This document shows, piece by piece, positions 21,699 to 34,209 of a stretch of 64,000 nt of DNA (position 1 is its first letter; each line of letters begins with the position of its first letter). Position numbers and translations under genes: made by a program. The stretch is from Brevipalpus yothersi (lineage: Eukaryota; Arthropoda; Arachnida; Trombidiformes; Tenuipalpidae): contig QZCP01000008.1 of NCBI GenBank assembly GCA_003956705.1, forward strand, positions 70,028 through 134,027, written 5' to 3'. The notes beneath the pieces are model-generated. The model saw only the letters and a list, made by a program, of their open reading frames with translations, had not been told where the DNA came from and did not search any database.

Positions 21699-23941
21699 TT
21701 AATTTTTAAGGTATTTTAGTGATAATTTATCACCGATATGATTAACAACTTCCAATGTTTTGTCTAATATTGGCTTGGAATGGGAAGAGGAAATGCAAAA
21801 GCGAACACGAGATTCGAATTTGGATGTTATCGGACAACCGATAACAACAACTGCGACTCCAAGTTTTCTCGCTTGAATTGCGAATTCCCTGTAAGCATTC
21901 AATAGTGGTTGATCAGTTAAAGGAATCATAAATGTTAAGTAAACCCTAGGAAATCTCACGAGCTCTGAATATCTCTTCCTATTTTCGAGGTACCAATTTT
22001 ATCGGCTTCATCCAATATTTCCTATAGAATGAGAATTTACCTTATTTTGCCTGGATAAAATAGCATTAGAGGGATTATTGGCGATTCCTCGTGGCTATAG
22101 AGAATGAATCCCATTTCTTCCAGTTTCTGTCGGAAATATCTTGCGTTACGGGAGAGCTGGGTCAATCTTTTCTTGCCTGAATTTAGTTTCAAAATCAACC
22201 ATCATGGACAGTGAATGAGAAATAGAACAAGAGAGAAAGAGAGAGAGAGAAAATAGAGAGAGGGAAGAAATCATACAGTTTCAACAAGCATTTTGTATTC
22301 TATCAGGTTCTTTTACCTTCAGCCTTCGAGTCTTCATCTGTCAACGATTCCAGTATTAAAATTGTCTGTTGAGCGATAGGAGCTGCCATACCGCTTGCAT
22401 AGGCAGAACTATGAGAATTTATTCTAAGATAATCCATCAACTCCTTTCTTCCTGCCACATAGCCTCCTGCAGCAGCAAAGCTCTTGGTAAAAGTACCCAT
22501 AAGAAGATCCACCTCAGTTGTTTCGATGCCAAAATGATCACAAACTCCTCTGCCTGATTTGCCTAAAGCCCCAATACTGTGTGCCTCATCCAGGTATAGA
22601 TAGGCTTTGTACTTCTTTTTAAGGCGGATTACCTCTGGTAGATTAACAATTGATCCCTCCATGCTATAAAGCCCCTCAATCACAATGATTATCTTACGCC
22701 ATGGTTTATGTGTGATCGGTTGTCCATCAGCAAGAGATTGTAGTAGGATATACTCTAGGTCCTTTGTATCTTTCATGAGAGGTGTTGATTAGTAAACTAA
22801 ATATTAGAATTTCTCAAGTCGAAAAATGATTTTAAAATTCATTCCTAGTTGATGATTCATACAGACATAACTCTTATTAGACCCTCACAACTTACCGTTA
22901 TGTTTGAAAATTTTTTTCGACGCTGCAGTTAACTTGCAACCTAAAATTAATGAAGCATGATTCAACTCATCACTTATTATGAGGCATCCTTCACCACCAA
23001 AAACTGGCACATTTGTCACGTTGGTAGCAAAACCCATTCCAAATACAACACAGTCCTCAACTTCGAGAAACTTAGCCATCATTTTTTCGAGATCTCGAAC
23101 GATATCGAGTGTTCCTAAAGAAAATGAGACTGGATAATTAACAATGTAAGTAAAAATCTCATATTCTATGATGAAGGAATCTGGAACGCAGAGTTTCAAT
23201 GTTTTTATGCTTTAACAAGATAGGTTCTACTCACCATATTCATGTCGAGTAGTTCCAATCGCACATCCGTAAGCAGAGATACAATCACATACTTCACTGG
23301 CCCTTTGACCGATGTTTTCAGAAAATCCGAGATAGTTGTAGGAGCCCATGTTGATGTATTGAGCTGTGCTGTCCAGAATACTTTGGACAGAAAGGGCAAA
23401 AAGGTTCCTGAGATGAACTCGATTAAATGAACCGTGTTTGCTTCTTACCGGTATGTCTGATTGAGATCATCACTTGTTCGATCTCTTATTTCAATTTTCG
23501 GTCCCGGTAGACCCTCAACTATGTAAGCGGATACATCACGAATACGCCTGTAAGCATGCTTTTTAAAAAAATTTTCCCTTCCACTGTACAATGCTACAAA
23601 ACCCTGCAACCGGATCATGATTGTTTCAGGCATAGTTAATGAAATTGCTCATTAATCGAACAGAAATTTGATAGAAGCTAATTGAAATGTTAAAAATGGA
23701 CCTTGCCCTGATGGAATGCTCAAAGATGATGCTTACAAATATAACTTACCTTACGTTTTGGCTCCTCATCAAGTCGATACTTTCTCTTAACACCAATGAA
23801 TAGTAGAAATTCTCGCAGCAACCCGAAAATACCCAATATTGCGTAGCTAATGTAGCAAAGAGTCTTTATTCTTAATGGAATCTGCTCTAATTTTCCAGGT
23901 AATTTGACATTCTGAAGATATTCAATTGGTTTTGCATCCAT
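21699..23941 (-). CDS. SPTLC2: Serine palmitoyltransferase subunit 2 (SPTLC2-like), seven exons
   Basis: Catalytic subunit of the PLP-dependent enzyme that condenses serine with palmitoyl-CoA, the first step of sphingolipid synthesis; ER membrane, partner SPTLC1. Exons (minus): 23750-23941, 23449-23603, 23235-23407, about 22896-23114, 22317-22769, 22041-22176, 21699-21888. All junctions have GT-AG ends and compatible phases and sum to 505 residues. Start ATG 23941 (MDAKPIEYLQ) is followed by one membrane helix. Motifs: INMGSYNYLGF, FGMGFATN, DELNHASLI, IIVIEGLYSMEGS, YLDEAHSIGALG and the PLP-lysine loop GTFTKSF, then SRVRFCISSSH near the end. Every conserved block of the family is intact. Animal SPTLC2 is about 560 residues; the difference is a shorter N-terminus. 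Whether this is the only genomic copy cannot be told. Confidence 0.95.
22225..22265. repeat. GA-rich simple repeat in SPT intron 5
   Basis: A run of GAGAGA with interruptions, lying between exons 6 and 5 of the serine palmitoyltransferase gene. Confidence 0.8.
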
Positions 23942-24872
23942 TGGTCAAAATTTTGGCAGAAATTTGATTTCAACACACTTGTTTGAGATCATTCACTAGC
24001 TTGTCGATTCCCATTCTGATCAATATGGACTCCTTTGACCCTAACAGGATCATAGTCAAAGAATAGTCAGTATAACTACTCTTTGATCATAGTTCATGTT
24101 CAACAGTTCATCGTGCGTGTTTTTCCTTTCTCTATCAGATCCTGAATGTAAAAGGGAAGAGTTTGTTTCCTCTGAGGTTAATGCAAAAGGTCCATAGGAG
24201 GGCATCGAACAGCTCTGACATGACGTTTGCTTCTCTACAAGAGAGAGATTCAACTTACATGCTTGTATGCTATGATCATAACTGAAGCAGAAAATTTGAG
24301 GACTCGTTCATTCAACTTTCCATTGACTACTTTTTCTCTCTATTTTCACCTTTCATCCTGGATATTGATCATACATCTTTATATGTTCAATGATAGAATC
24401 AAGTGAGGACTATGATTATTGAAATGGACAGGGAAATTCAACACCACCTAAAGTGGAAGAGCAGTAAAGTGGCAAGAATAAATGATTCTGGACTGTTTGC
24501 TTCATTCATTTATAAACCAGATCACAAGTGATATAAGACCAACTTCTCTTATATCGCTAGCCATTTTAGAGGCTTCATTTCAAATAGATATAGAGAATCG
24601 GGAAAAATGTAGAGGAAGATTTCATATTTTATTTCAATATTCCAGTCTGAGTATCCAAGCGTGTATCAAACCCTAAATGATTGAGGGTCTACAGAAACTG
24701 CAATGACTTGAGAAAAAATGACAGAATCTCAGATTCTAGAAATTACAATGGTTCATTGAAGCTCTAATTCCCATAACTCATCACCCATGATTTAGGTAGC
24801 ATATCAAGTTTCGAAGAAATGTAACATTTATTTAATATAAATCGTTAGTACTATTTCTCATTTGAGAATCTG
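23942..24872. other. No gene seen
   Basis: Region 5' of the SPT gene and 3' of the desaturase gene, both on minus. It probably holds the SPT promoter. No conserved open frame. Confidence 0.45.
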
Positions 24873-25979
24873 CTACATTGTTGTCTTGGAGATACTTTCA
24901 ACATCAGTATCAGCTTTTGCGAATAAAGACTGGGGTCCAAAGGATGGTTCGGTTATAAAATTCCAAATAGCTCTTGTTCTTGAGGTGTAGTGAGGAAGGT
25001 GATTGTAAAACTCAGGAGCAATTTTGCGAACCAGAGGCAGCTTACTACCCGGTATTGATGGAAAATCATGATGTTCAACGTGATATCCATTATTGAAGGC
25101 GATCTTGTTCAGCGGACCATAGTAAGAAAACGTGCTTAGACCATTGGGCTGCCCGTTTACATGCCTCATACCTTCTTTTTCTCGGAGTATTCGCAAATCT
25201 TCCTCTCTAAATAAATAAGAATGATCTGAAAGTCTCTCTCCCATGAACGGATGAAAATTGATGACCATGAAAAAGGAAATTACCAAAAAGAGAATCATTC
25301 GAAAGCCACAGTAATAAGCGATCACTGAGACGAAGACAAGCTGAGCAACAGCATTGCTGATGGCATGAGTTTTATACTTTCCATCTCTTTTTGACTCCTC
25401 AGGGGGATAATTGAATGCTGTGAAGAAAGGGCCGATGATTATCCAGATAATTTTACGGAAATTTGTTCGAAAAACGGTTCTTTCATAATCGGTAGGTGTT
25501 TCTGGATCTACACCATATTTTCCAGGATGGAGATGATGTTTGAAATGATGTTGCTTCTGGAAAACACTAATTGGAAATATCAGAGGTAGATTGGCTAGCA
25601 TTCCGAGAATCATATTTGCACGAAGTCGATTCGCTCCAAACGCTTGGCCATGAACTATCTCATGGATCGCTACGAATAAGGCATGGCTAATGGTGCCAGT
25701 CACAAAGTACCCGATGAATAGCAGAACGAGCCAATTTCTGAGATTTCTCAGAAGAAAAACCGTTGCAATTTGAGCAAAAACTAGAGATATCACTTGCCAC
25801 TTGAAGAAGGGATCCACTTTCATCAAGGACTTGATCTCTGGATGCTGGGCAAGAATGAGCTTCCGACGAATTGCATGAGGATCATCCGAGACAGATGTAT
25901 TGCTCTTTGATAGCTCTCCCATTTCACAATTCAAAACTTTCTTCTCTTCTCCCACCAGAGGATAAAAATGAAGATTCAT
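24873..25979 (-). CDS. DEGS1: Sphingolipid delta-4 desaturase (DES1-type), single exon
   Basis: Membrane diiron desaturase that converts dihydroceramide to ceramide in the ER. Seen: single open frame; ATG at 25979, or more likely the internal ATG at 25922 (MGELSKSNTSVSDDPHAIRR), which matches the family N-terminus. Landmarks in order: HPEIKSLMKVDP, two membrane segments, His box 1 (HEIVHG), His box 2 (HHFKHH), PTDYE, FRKIIW, HPFMGE, YYGPLN, His box 3 with HVEHHDFPSIPGSKLPLVRKIAPE, and LPHY. All eight expected histidines are visible. Between HPFMGE and YYGPLN there is an extra charged stretch (about residues 252-285 counted from the upstream ATG; FREEDLRILREKEG) not seen in vertebrate DEGS1. 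It lies about 0.9 kb from the SPT gene, same strand. Two relics of the same gene occur at 3110 and 35428. Confidence 0.94.
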   Translation of the reverse strand: MNLHFYPLVGEEKKVLNCEMGELSKSNTSVSDDPHAIRRKLILAQHPEIKSLMKVDPFFKWQVISLVFAQIATVFLLRNLRNWLVLLFIGYFVTGTISHALFVAIHEIVHGQAFGANRLRANMILGMLANLPLIFPISVFQKQHHFKHHLHPGKYGVDPETPTDYERTVFRTNFRKIIWIIIGPFFTAFNYPPEESKRDGKYKTHAISNAVAQLVFVSVIAYYCGFRMILFLVISFFMVINFHPFMGERLSDHSYLFREEDLRILREKEGMRHVNGQPNGLSTFSYYGPLNKIAFNNGYHVEHHDFPSIPGSKLPLVRKIAPEFYNHLPHYTSRTRAIWNFITEPSFGPQSLFAKADTDVESISKTTM

Positions 25980-28379
25980 CCTCGAATGATCACGTAGTAT
26001 CGTTATCTGCTCAGTCAGGAGAAATAGATTCCTGTTTCTCCAGAATTAACTGGAAGGGGAAACCAGAGACTTCCTGAAAATATGCTGTAAAATGAAATTG
26101 AGGGAATAATTCAACCGAACAGCAATGCTCCGACTTGGGTGGCACGAGGAACTCATAGGATATTGTCTAATTGAGCCAAACTTACTCGGTACATTGAGAG
26201 AGGACCAATGAAAAATTATTTCATTAATGAAACCATCCTTTTGGGGAAATATATTGATAGAATGTTTTACCATACCAATGAATCGGATCCAAAAAGATCC
26301 ACAAAACTATCCGAATGTTTCTCTTCAACTGCGCACATAATGTATTTTTATTTCTAATGTTCTTATTGCATTGAGATTATGGGGATGTTGTACATATGAT
26401 GCCATTCATAGGCTAGTAAATTGGCTGATTGAATCTCCATAATGACCTGTAAGGTTGGTAGATGGATGAATTTTGAGAAAGAGTTTATAACTCAGAGAAA
26501 TGAATGGTGGAATTGATTCAATTCGCATCAAGTGTTGATAACGACTGTTGGATATTGAATGCTTGCATCCCACTAACTGAGATGCTTCAACAATCACATG
26601 TCTATTAGTTGACAGTATCTTTTACATGTATATTGTACATTGTATATTGATGAGCTTAGGATATTTCATTGTTTCCGGGAGTTTCCATCAACCATATACA
26701 ATAATCGTATGATTGGAATAATATTTCTGTTCATCAAAGTGAGTACTGATTTTTGAGTACTCACTTTCGGGCCGCTACTTGTCTATGGGAAGTATCAATG
26801 GCAATAGCTCGATGAGTTATTGTTCCGGGAAATGATATACTTGCTAGTGGTTCAATTTTCCTGGCCATCCTTATGAACCTTTTCCCACAATATTAATAGC
26901 CATGAAGGGTCATCAGATAGTGAATACTCTCTCATTGTGGCAGAAAACTCTGGAGCAATTAAGAAGATTATCAGAAACAGCCAAAAGAGTATTAACTGTG
27001 AGTAGCAGAAGTATATTGTGAGCTATCATCGAGCATCTCATAAGCTTGAGATTGGTCAGATTTTTCATCCCATCGATTTTTGAATCTTATCTCGGTTTTT
27101 CGGTGTTGTCACTGGTTAAGAATAGAGTCATCACAGCACATTTGCGCATACGCCTAATCCTTGAGCTCGAGCAAGACCATGTATCAAAATGTCTTACATT
27201 TTTATCAGATGTTTTGGTTACTTGATTGATTGATCAATATATCAATTGCACACCGAGAGCCACTAGCATGAACTCTTGATAATTGGAACCTCATTGATAA
27301 TTTCTGTGGGAAACCCTAGATTTCATGGGAATCTCGTCTAGAAGTAAATGCTATAAAAAAGAGGGAGGCTGTAGGATTTCCACTCTTGGTCCAATAGGAA
27401 AAATTCGAGAAAGTAAATATATAATAGTGTTATGATGAGAGTTGTTTATAACGAATCAGATTCACACTCCCCTAGACAATCTGTCCCTTTACAACATTGT
27501 CATGAGGAAAAACTATCCGAATGCTTCCGATTATATCATTTGATCTGAGGTGATTTGAGATATTGGAAAACAATAAGCAGAGGTGTTCAAAACTCTTTCG
27601 AATTTTGAGACAATGAGCTGAATTCACAATCTGGGGGATGAATACGAAATTGCAACATTGAATCTGATTTGAGCTTGAATTCAAGGGCAGAAAGAATACT
27701 CACCGGTGGAAAATTTCCTCCATCTATAACTATGGGATCCAACTCAATCATTCAGATATTTGCAATGTAAAACAGCATCGTCCCCAAAATTGGCTGTATT
27801 CTTCCTCCACATCATTTTTTTCATTCCGCCCTTGTTTTCCATACCTTCTCATTGGAATTCTGGTTCATTCATCTGTGTTCCTTGAATTTGAGGGTATGGT
27901 TCGTTTCCATGTTAGGCTCTTCACAATCCGGGAATAATGAAATGTCGGGTATGATTAGAAGTTTCGAAATCAGCCATCAACAAGATGGAACATTTTACAC
28001 TCTAGTTCCTCTGATTTTTCACACTCCAGAGCTTCCAGGGGGTATTTCATCATTTATGAATCTGTGATAATTCGATTGCAAGTTAAAGCTCAGAGAATTA
28101 TCTGCTTCTGAAAATGAAGATATTCATTACATCTCAGATAGATGGGCAAGGGAACAGATTTAAGATAGCTGATCAAAGTTTGGGCATTTCGTCAATCCGA
28201 TTAGATTTGGAATGGTTCTCAAGAAGCGAGGAAATGAAGTTGCTTTTGTTAATCATAAATTCTTCAAACCTATTGTGGAGAAATATTTCATCGATTTCAT
28301 AGATTTCGATGAAGAAACCACTGTCAAAGTTCACTCATTTCAATAAGATTAGAGAGCGTGAGTTTTCTGGTCAATATAA
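25980..28379. other. Duplicated flank of the desaturase, then no confident gene
   Basis: From 25980 to about 26880 the sequence is homologous to 36099-37120, i.e. the same upstream flank is kept beside the desaturase pseudogene. From 26.9 to 28.4 kb only isolated open frames (27472-27684 minus, 27852-28302 plus) are present, with no recognisable family. Confidence 0.5.
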
Positions 28380-29130
28380 CAAAGGGTCAAGCTTCAATCA
28401 CTGAATACATATACTTCAAAGAAGATTCAGTGCCATCAGACTACACAGCTTGGAAATTTTACAAGCAATCATTCGAAAATTTGCAATAAACCATTGCTTA
28501 TGATAATCTGCAAGGTAGCTCCAGAAAACACCATCAAATCCAGACAGGATGAGGTCAGACTGTCTATGAAACGTCTCATTGTAATTTTCTATCTCATATT
28601 GAAATTTCGAAAATCTCCTCGAACCCTTGAATGAGCTTCATTGTAGTACCTACAAAAATGAATTGAATTGAATGGCTAAATTCACTACTCCACTCTCATA
28701 GCACCTCTTTCCTAGCTATCAGGACCATCGACGCTCGACAGGCGAATAAAACCCAAAGGGGCTAGTAGCTTCCAACAGTGAAGATTCGACACAAATTATG
28801 AGAGAATGAGAAAGCAAAAAAAAGTGTATTCAAGAGGAACACAATCACAAACATGCAAATGTGCAAACAAAACTGTTCTTATCCCCTAATGCAACTTAGT
28901 AGGGTTTTTATCTCCTCGATGATCGAGTGAGACCGGAAATGAGGGAAAGATTTCAAAAGATATCCTAACTGCTGTGGTAATACAGAGAGAATAGAGGGAA
29001 AAATGAACAAAGAGAATGAGAGGGAGGGAAGGAGTATAAGTATCGTCAACGAGGGCAAGGATATTCTGCTATCAGCTTCCAAATCTGATAGTCATGAATA
29101 TCAGTGCAAATCAGGCGATACTAATCGTGA
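28380..29130 (-). pseudogene. NRF-6-like relic E (exon 1 only), broken by a solo LTR
   Basis: 28380-28639 plus 29075-29130 are homologous to exon 1 and part of intron 1 of NRF copies A and C (leader peptide, LSGF, NHEQWF-like region). The start codon is lost: where copy A has CAT (ATG on minus) at 2920-2922, this copy has AAT. No exon 2 or membrane exons follow. A 435-bp solo LTR sits inside the leader-peptide region. Confidence 0.8.
28640..29074 (-). mobile_element. Solo LTR of the gypsy family
   Basis: 435 bp, alignable from end to end with the LTRs at 5216 and 16166 but with many substitutions and small indels, so it is older. Perfect 5-bp target duplication GCTTC at 28635-28639 and 29075-29079. 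It starts ATTGTAGTA and ends CTGCTATCA on plus, which fixes the family's LTR termini. No internal sequence remains, as expected after LTR-LTR recombination. Confidence 0.95.
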
Positions 29131-29149
29131 TATATTCACAATCAAGTCT

Positions 29150-29362
29150 AGATGATCAATGATCTGGTACGAAATGGTGAAAACAGGAACAGTAAAAGCT
29201 CAATTCACACCGGAAGAAACATGTAGGTTACAGTCAACTAGAGAGTTGAGTGAGAATGAAAAACAAATTGGTGAAGATTTGTCGGCGTTTGGAGTACAGG
29301 CTGTTGAGGCTCTCCCAACAGGGGGACATGAGATCAATGATCTGAACAATTTCAAGAGTTAG
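29150..29362 (+). other. Conserved segment found upstream of each NRF copy
   Basis: Similar stretches lie upstream of NRF copies A (2950-3130), B (34230-34330) and C (53600-53800). Here it carries an open frame of 67 codons on plus (GTVKAQFTPEETC, GEDLSAFGVQAVEALP). In A and C the frame is broken by stop or shift, and B keeps only its first part. It may be a relic coding exon or a shared promoter-side block. No family recognised. Confidence 0.45.
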
Positions 29363-29462
29363 ATATGATGTAATACACTGGACACTATCATTTGACTAGG
29401 AATGGTATTCCAACTGGGTTGAGAAAGAGGAAAAAGACGTTGCTGGAACCGAAAACATGGCT

Positions 29463-29567
29463 CTAACCTTCTAGCAGCCTCTGAACAGTTGTTGCACTAA
29501 CCTCCACAGCCTCAGAAACCCTAATTTGAGTCAAGCCCACCACAGTCAAAAGAATGATGTTTATCAT
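29463..29567 (-). CDS. Small secreted-peptide ORF, 34 residues
   Basis: ATG 29567 to TAG 29463. Starts with a hydrophobic leader (MINIILLTVVGLTQI) followed by a short polar part (SEAVEVSATTVQRLL). Homologous leader exons lie at 48917-49018 and 53810-53884. The position is constant: about 490 bp downstream of the NRF gene B stop. It could be a true short peptide or the first exon of a longer gene. Confidence 0.35.
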   Translation of the reverse strand: MINIILLTVVGLTQIRVSEAVEVSATTVQRLLEG

Positions 29568-30056
29568 TATTTTTTTTGAGAGACAACCAAAATCAAGAGT
29601 GGGAAGTTCTATTAGGAACAATCAACTCAACCGTTTCAAGTCAGGTATAAATACACGTATGTTCGCCGATGTTGAGAATAATCACATAACCCCACAAATA
29701 TCCTGACTCGATCAATCACATATCCTCTTTTTTCAGTTGGTTCTGAGCGAGTCTCATGATATGGATTATCTTCTCAAAAAAGCATGAGCACTACAGACTT
29801 TGAAGAGAAGGCTGCATGATCTTATAGCCTCTGAATCTATTGGACAATGATGAATGTTTATTAGAGTGATTTGCGAAGGCTAAAAGTAACATGCTTCACC
29901 ATTTGATGGTCAATTGCTGATGATTCCACGATTTTCAACTCATCAAATCTTCTTATGTGATCACCGAACATGATCATCTCACTGTTCATCAATCCTGGAG
30001 ATAGTCGATTTCTTAATATTTTATTTCTGTGCATGAGGGAGTCTAGAGAAAATTTT

Positions 30057-33000
30057 TCATGATTGATGCTTCTTCCCCTGCCTCTCTCTGATGAGCCCAT
30101 GTCTTCTTCTAATGAACAACAGGAAGCTTTCCAGTGGCCCTAGAGCGAAAAAATAGAATGCAACGCCAGAACAGATGCAGCCCACTGCAATTCCACCAAG
30201 GCTCAAAACCTTGAGAGCAGAATGTCATGAGAAATCATCAAATCTTCATCCAAATGAGTTAAAGTTAACTTACGCAAGAGAACAATTCTGATGGTAGATT
30301 CTCTCTTCGCTTAAAAAGATACCAAAAAAGGAAAGGACTATGTGCAAAATATGTACCCCTCAATATTCGTAGCATTATCGAAAGTAGATGATACCAATCT
30401 ATGAAAAGATTCTCTTCGTCGAGTCTGAGATTAATCTCATCATTATTGTCTTCTGGAAGATTCAGTCCTCCACAGTCTACCACCGATTTCCCATCATTAT
30501 TCTTTTCCCATGCAACTTTGAATACTGGATTGTACCTACTAGGTCGAACATCTAGAGGCATGGAAAGTTCTTCCGAGGTTCCAATTTTCAGGAATATAAT
30601 AGTCATCCAATATATGGCACCAATATATTGATAAGTGACCACATAAACAGCTATCCAGAAACGATTGGGAGGCAGATCCCAAACATTCCATAAGCCGGTT
30701 GAGAATAACTGAAGAATCAAAATGGAATAGACCATGCGAGACCTCCTCTTGGCAATCATCTAATAAATTTGAAAGTGATGCTAATGAGATAAGTAGAGTA
30801 TTCATCTCTTATTGGGTACCTGGATTCTTTCTCGTTCTTCTGAAAAGAAATATCTCACGGCGAGTAGAGACAACATATAGCTCCATAGATGGCCACTCAA
30901 ATTGCCGTAATACTTCTCAATATATTCACGTCTGGGGAGAACAATTAAGAACAAAATTCCAATGAGAATATATTTTTCAGCTCTACATTTAGCGCTTAAC
31001 GAAGAAACTCAATCTGATCCTCGGGGAATCAGAAGATCAGATTATGAAAACTCACGGATTGCCATGCTTCTTTATGGTTATTTGAGGTGCTATTTCATTC
31101 ATGTGAAATACATGGAAAAGAAACCAGGTTCCAAGGGCTAATAAGAATATATTCAAACAGAGACCAACTTTTGGGTTCCTCTTATAAATGAACATGACTA
31201 AGCATGCGATCGAGAACAATTGAATTTCCACACTCATACTCCATGTAAACGTTTCACATTGTTGAATGATCAAAAAGAATGAGATCTTTACATATCAAAA
31301 ACTCATCACCACTTCACCGTTGCATCAGGATTTGGCACTAGATTCGATAGATAGAATAGTGAATAAATGAAAGTCGTTGCACATCGCTTTGATCTGGAGT
31401 CGATGTACGATTCATAAGCAGGGCCAGAACCAAGGAATGGGAGTGAAAATTCAAGGCACGTTAAGATCAGCAAAGGAAAGAAATGCCTGAAAGTGAAATC
31501 CATAGAATGAATCAAATCATGATTAATACAACATTTCACTCACTTGAGAATTTTGGTCAGAATAGAGAATGCATAAGTACAAACAGGTGACTTGTCTGTT
31601 GTCCTCTTCCATATACCCATCAACCACGTAATGCCTCTGTAAGTATCACAATTGGATTTCAATCGATTCTTATCAGAGTTAATGTATTTATTTCACTGTA
31701 GCATTAAATAATGGTGTGACCATGGGGCTCTGTGGAATAGAGCTTCTCAACAACTTATCAATTAAGATTTATCTCTATGAACTTGACTAGACTTTATTAC
31801 CTCCTCTCTGATCACACCAGTGATTTGATAAGAGTTTGAACCAAAGCAACTCAACCATACTCACCCAAGTATGATGAATCCCTCGCAATACCAAGTGTTT
31901 AATAATGGCTGTACAGCCCATCTCAACAGAGTGGAACCAGGTTCTCCTTCCGACCATTCTTCAACGAAAAAAATTCACTGTGAAACCTTTTTGATCGAAT
32001 TTTTATCACAGGATTGAGTCAAACAGAGATGGAAAAATAATTATTTTGCCTTTATATTTTTTGGACTAGCCCTTGCATATCTCCTTCTTGTATATGATAA
32101 TTTGAACATTTTCTGCAACCATTTGAGATTTTAGCTAAGCGATCATAGAAAAATTCGTCCCAATTTAAAAATGAGATCGTCTTACATTTTGTAAGGCTAG
32201 TGAAAAGATTGATGGAGCTCAGATGAAAGCAAGACTAGCTTAGTGAATAATTGAAAGCTTTTCTCATCTCCAATGTTCCATCAATCATGACTTCTGTTTT
32301 CAAGGCAATAACTCTGAAATTTCATTTTGATTTGGCTGGTAACTAACTTTAGCTACTGAAGAATCGTACTTCGATTTCGATCTGTTGTCAAATCTCGATA
32401 TTCATATGTGGTATCAATTTCCACTCAATGATTCTTACTTTCACGGAATGATAGACCAATAATGGATTGCCAGATAATAACTCGAGAAATAGTGTGCACT
32501 ACTATATCAAAGATATAGAAAGAGGTTCTCAGCTTGTCGAAAACTGGAGAGCGTCCAACAGTTGGCTTCTTCAATAATAATTCCAATGATTTTCTGATGG
32601 AAAAACATTGTAGCAGCATCAGCAGAAAATTGTTCTGAGATATCCTCCAGAGGGTGCAAATAAAATCCACGATGGTTGCAATGATGATGAGCATTGCATG
32701 TAGAAACAAGAAAATTCTGCAATCAATAGAATTAGTGTGATAGTGAATACCAATTCCTGAGTCTATCAATTGGCTGATTGATTGTTGGAAAGCGGGATCA
32801 TGATTCTCATTCGACCAGAGCAGATATTGACTTACAAGCAAATTTTTTCCAATTTCGAGGCATTCTCCATCCTCTGGAACAAGCTCCTATTTTTATGACA
32901 TGAGAGAGGCTTTCTAAGCTCCCAGGAAAATGTTTCGAAACCTGGTGAAATTGAGAATTGTTATTAGCTGAGAAATTCCTCAAACTAATCGCATCATCTC

Positions 33001-34201
33001 ATGACTTGTTTATGAAATAAATGGGCATCTATTCTGATCATGAATGAGATCGTGCTCATTCTATGAACTCTACTCCTAGGTTCTCGAAATCTCGAGATCC
33101 TATGATTTTGAACTTTCAGATATCATTGGTTCTATTTTGAGGTACATTGTCTACGAGCTCAACACCGAGGTCCCTCATCTAACTTGTATTCCTCCATGAA
33201 TCAGTCGATCAGTGATGGCTGAAAGACTGTAAACAATGTAACAGTGTACAGTAATATCAGGGTACAATTGATGGGAAGTTGGAATGCACGATTGGAACTC
33301 AGCTAAAAACCTCTCTTCCTAAGAGGGTGTTTATAAATCTTACTGGAGGATCAACTGTCATTTTCCAACAAATCCTGGCCATTAACTGTGATTCATGCAT
33401 CCTTAAAGTTTGATTAGTCTTTTTTCTGGGGTTAGATCTGGAGAATTCACCTTCGTTAATGATGAACACAAGATCATCTGATTGACATTCAGAGGGAAAA
33501 CAGAGTCCAATCACCACAGAAGAAGTTCCAATCTGATAATTCATTTTTGATTGTTAGTTGAGGCTTATCGAAGAATAAAAATCTCACCACAGAGTCATAG
33601 GCAGTACTTTTCTCCAATTGCGCAAGACAGTATTGACCCCGTAGTCTTCTGGAACCATGTTCAATAATTCCATCAACTTCTAGACACTGATCATAGTTGC
33701 CAAAATCCGTCTGAGCGCCCCTGAGAATGTTTTTAGGAGAATGTCCAGAAGAAGTCATCACTGAGGAGAGAGAAATTTGATGAGAGCAATTTTTTGATTG
33801 TGAATTTTGGAATCGTTCTCGAGAACCAATACTCAATAATTCTGTCTATAGCACAGATTAAGTGGCGTAAGCATTCATTTCAAGCTAGCAAGTTGTTGAA
33901 CTTTCATTACTTGATACTGACACTTCAGAGAAGATTCGGTTGCATCAAATAACACAGCTCGGAAACTTTCCAGACACTCGTTTGAAGAATTTGCCATCGA
34001 CAACCATCGCTCATGATTATTTGCTATGTAGCTCCACAATACACTATCAAACCCAGAGAGGATGAGCTCAGATCGCCTGAGATGGGTCTCATCTCCCTTC
34101 TCCATCTTACACTGAGACTTTCCAAATCTTCTAGAGCCTCCAGAGAGACACTCAGATCTAATTCTCATGGATATCAGCACAAACCATGTAATATTTTTCA
34201 T
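30057..34201 (-). CDS. NRF-6-like membrane acyltransferase, copy B
   Basis: Multi-exon gene read from ATG 34201 (MKNITWFVLIS, leader peptide) to TGA 30057. NRF domain: SELILSGFDSVLW exon; then FGNYDQCLEVDG and QYCLAQLEKS (33600-33750); a 56-nt intron; then IGLCFPSECQSDD (33460-33530). Acyltransferase-3 part: MLLQCFSIRKSLELLL with a DIVVHTIS His motif (32460-32700); exon near 31870-31980; LGSGPAYES exon (31320-31540); TWSMSVEIQLFS exon (31060-31250); RREYIEKYYGNLSGHLW exon (about 30830-30950); LQLFSTGLW exon (30265-30759); and last exon LGGIAVGC..GPLESFLL (30060-30200). The exon 1 donor is GTCAGT rather than the GTAAGT/GTGAGT of the other copies, so splicing there may be weak. No internal stop was noticed in the exons listed. 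Substrate unknown. Confidence 0.78.
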
Positions 34202-34209
34202 GATGTACC

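Noticed and set aside
22885..23199. Alternative SPT isoform starting in intron 3
   Set aside because: The first codon is TTG and the extra residues are intron; conserved sequence begins at the AG acceptor near 23115.
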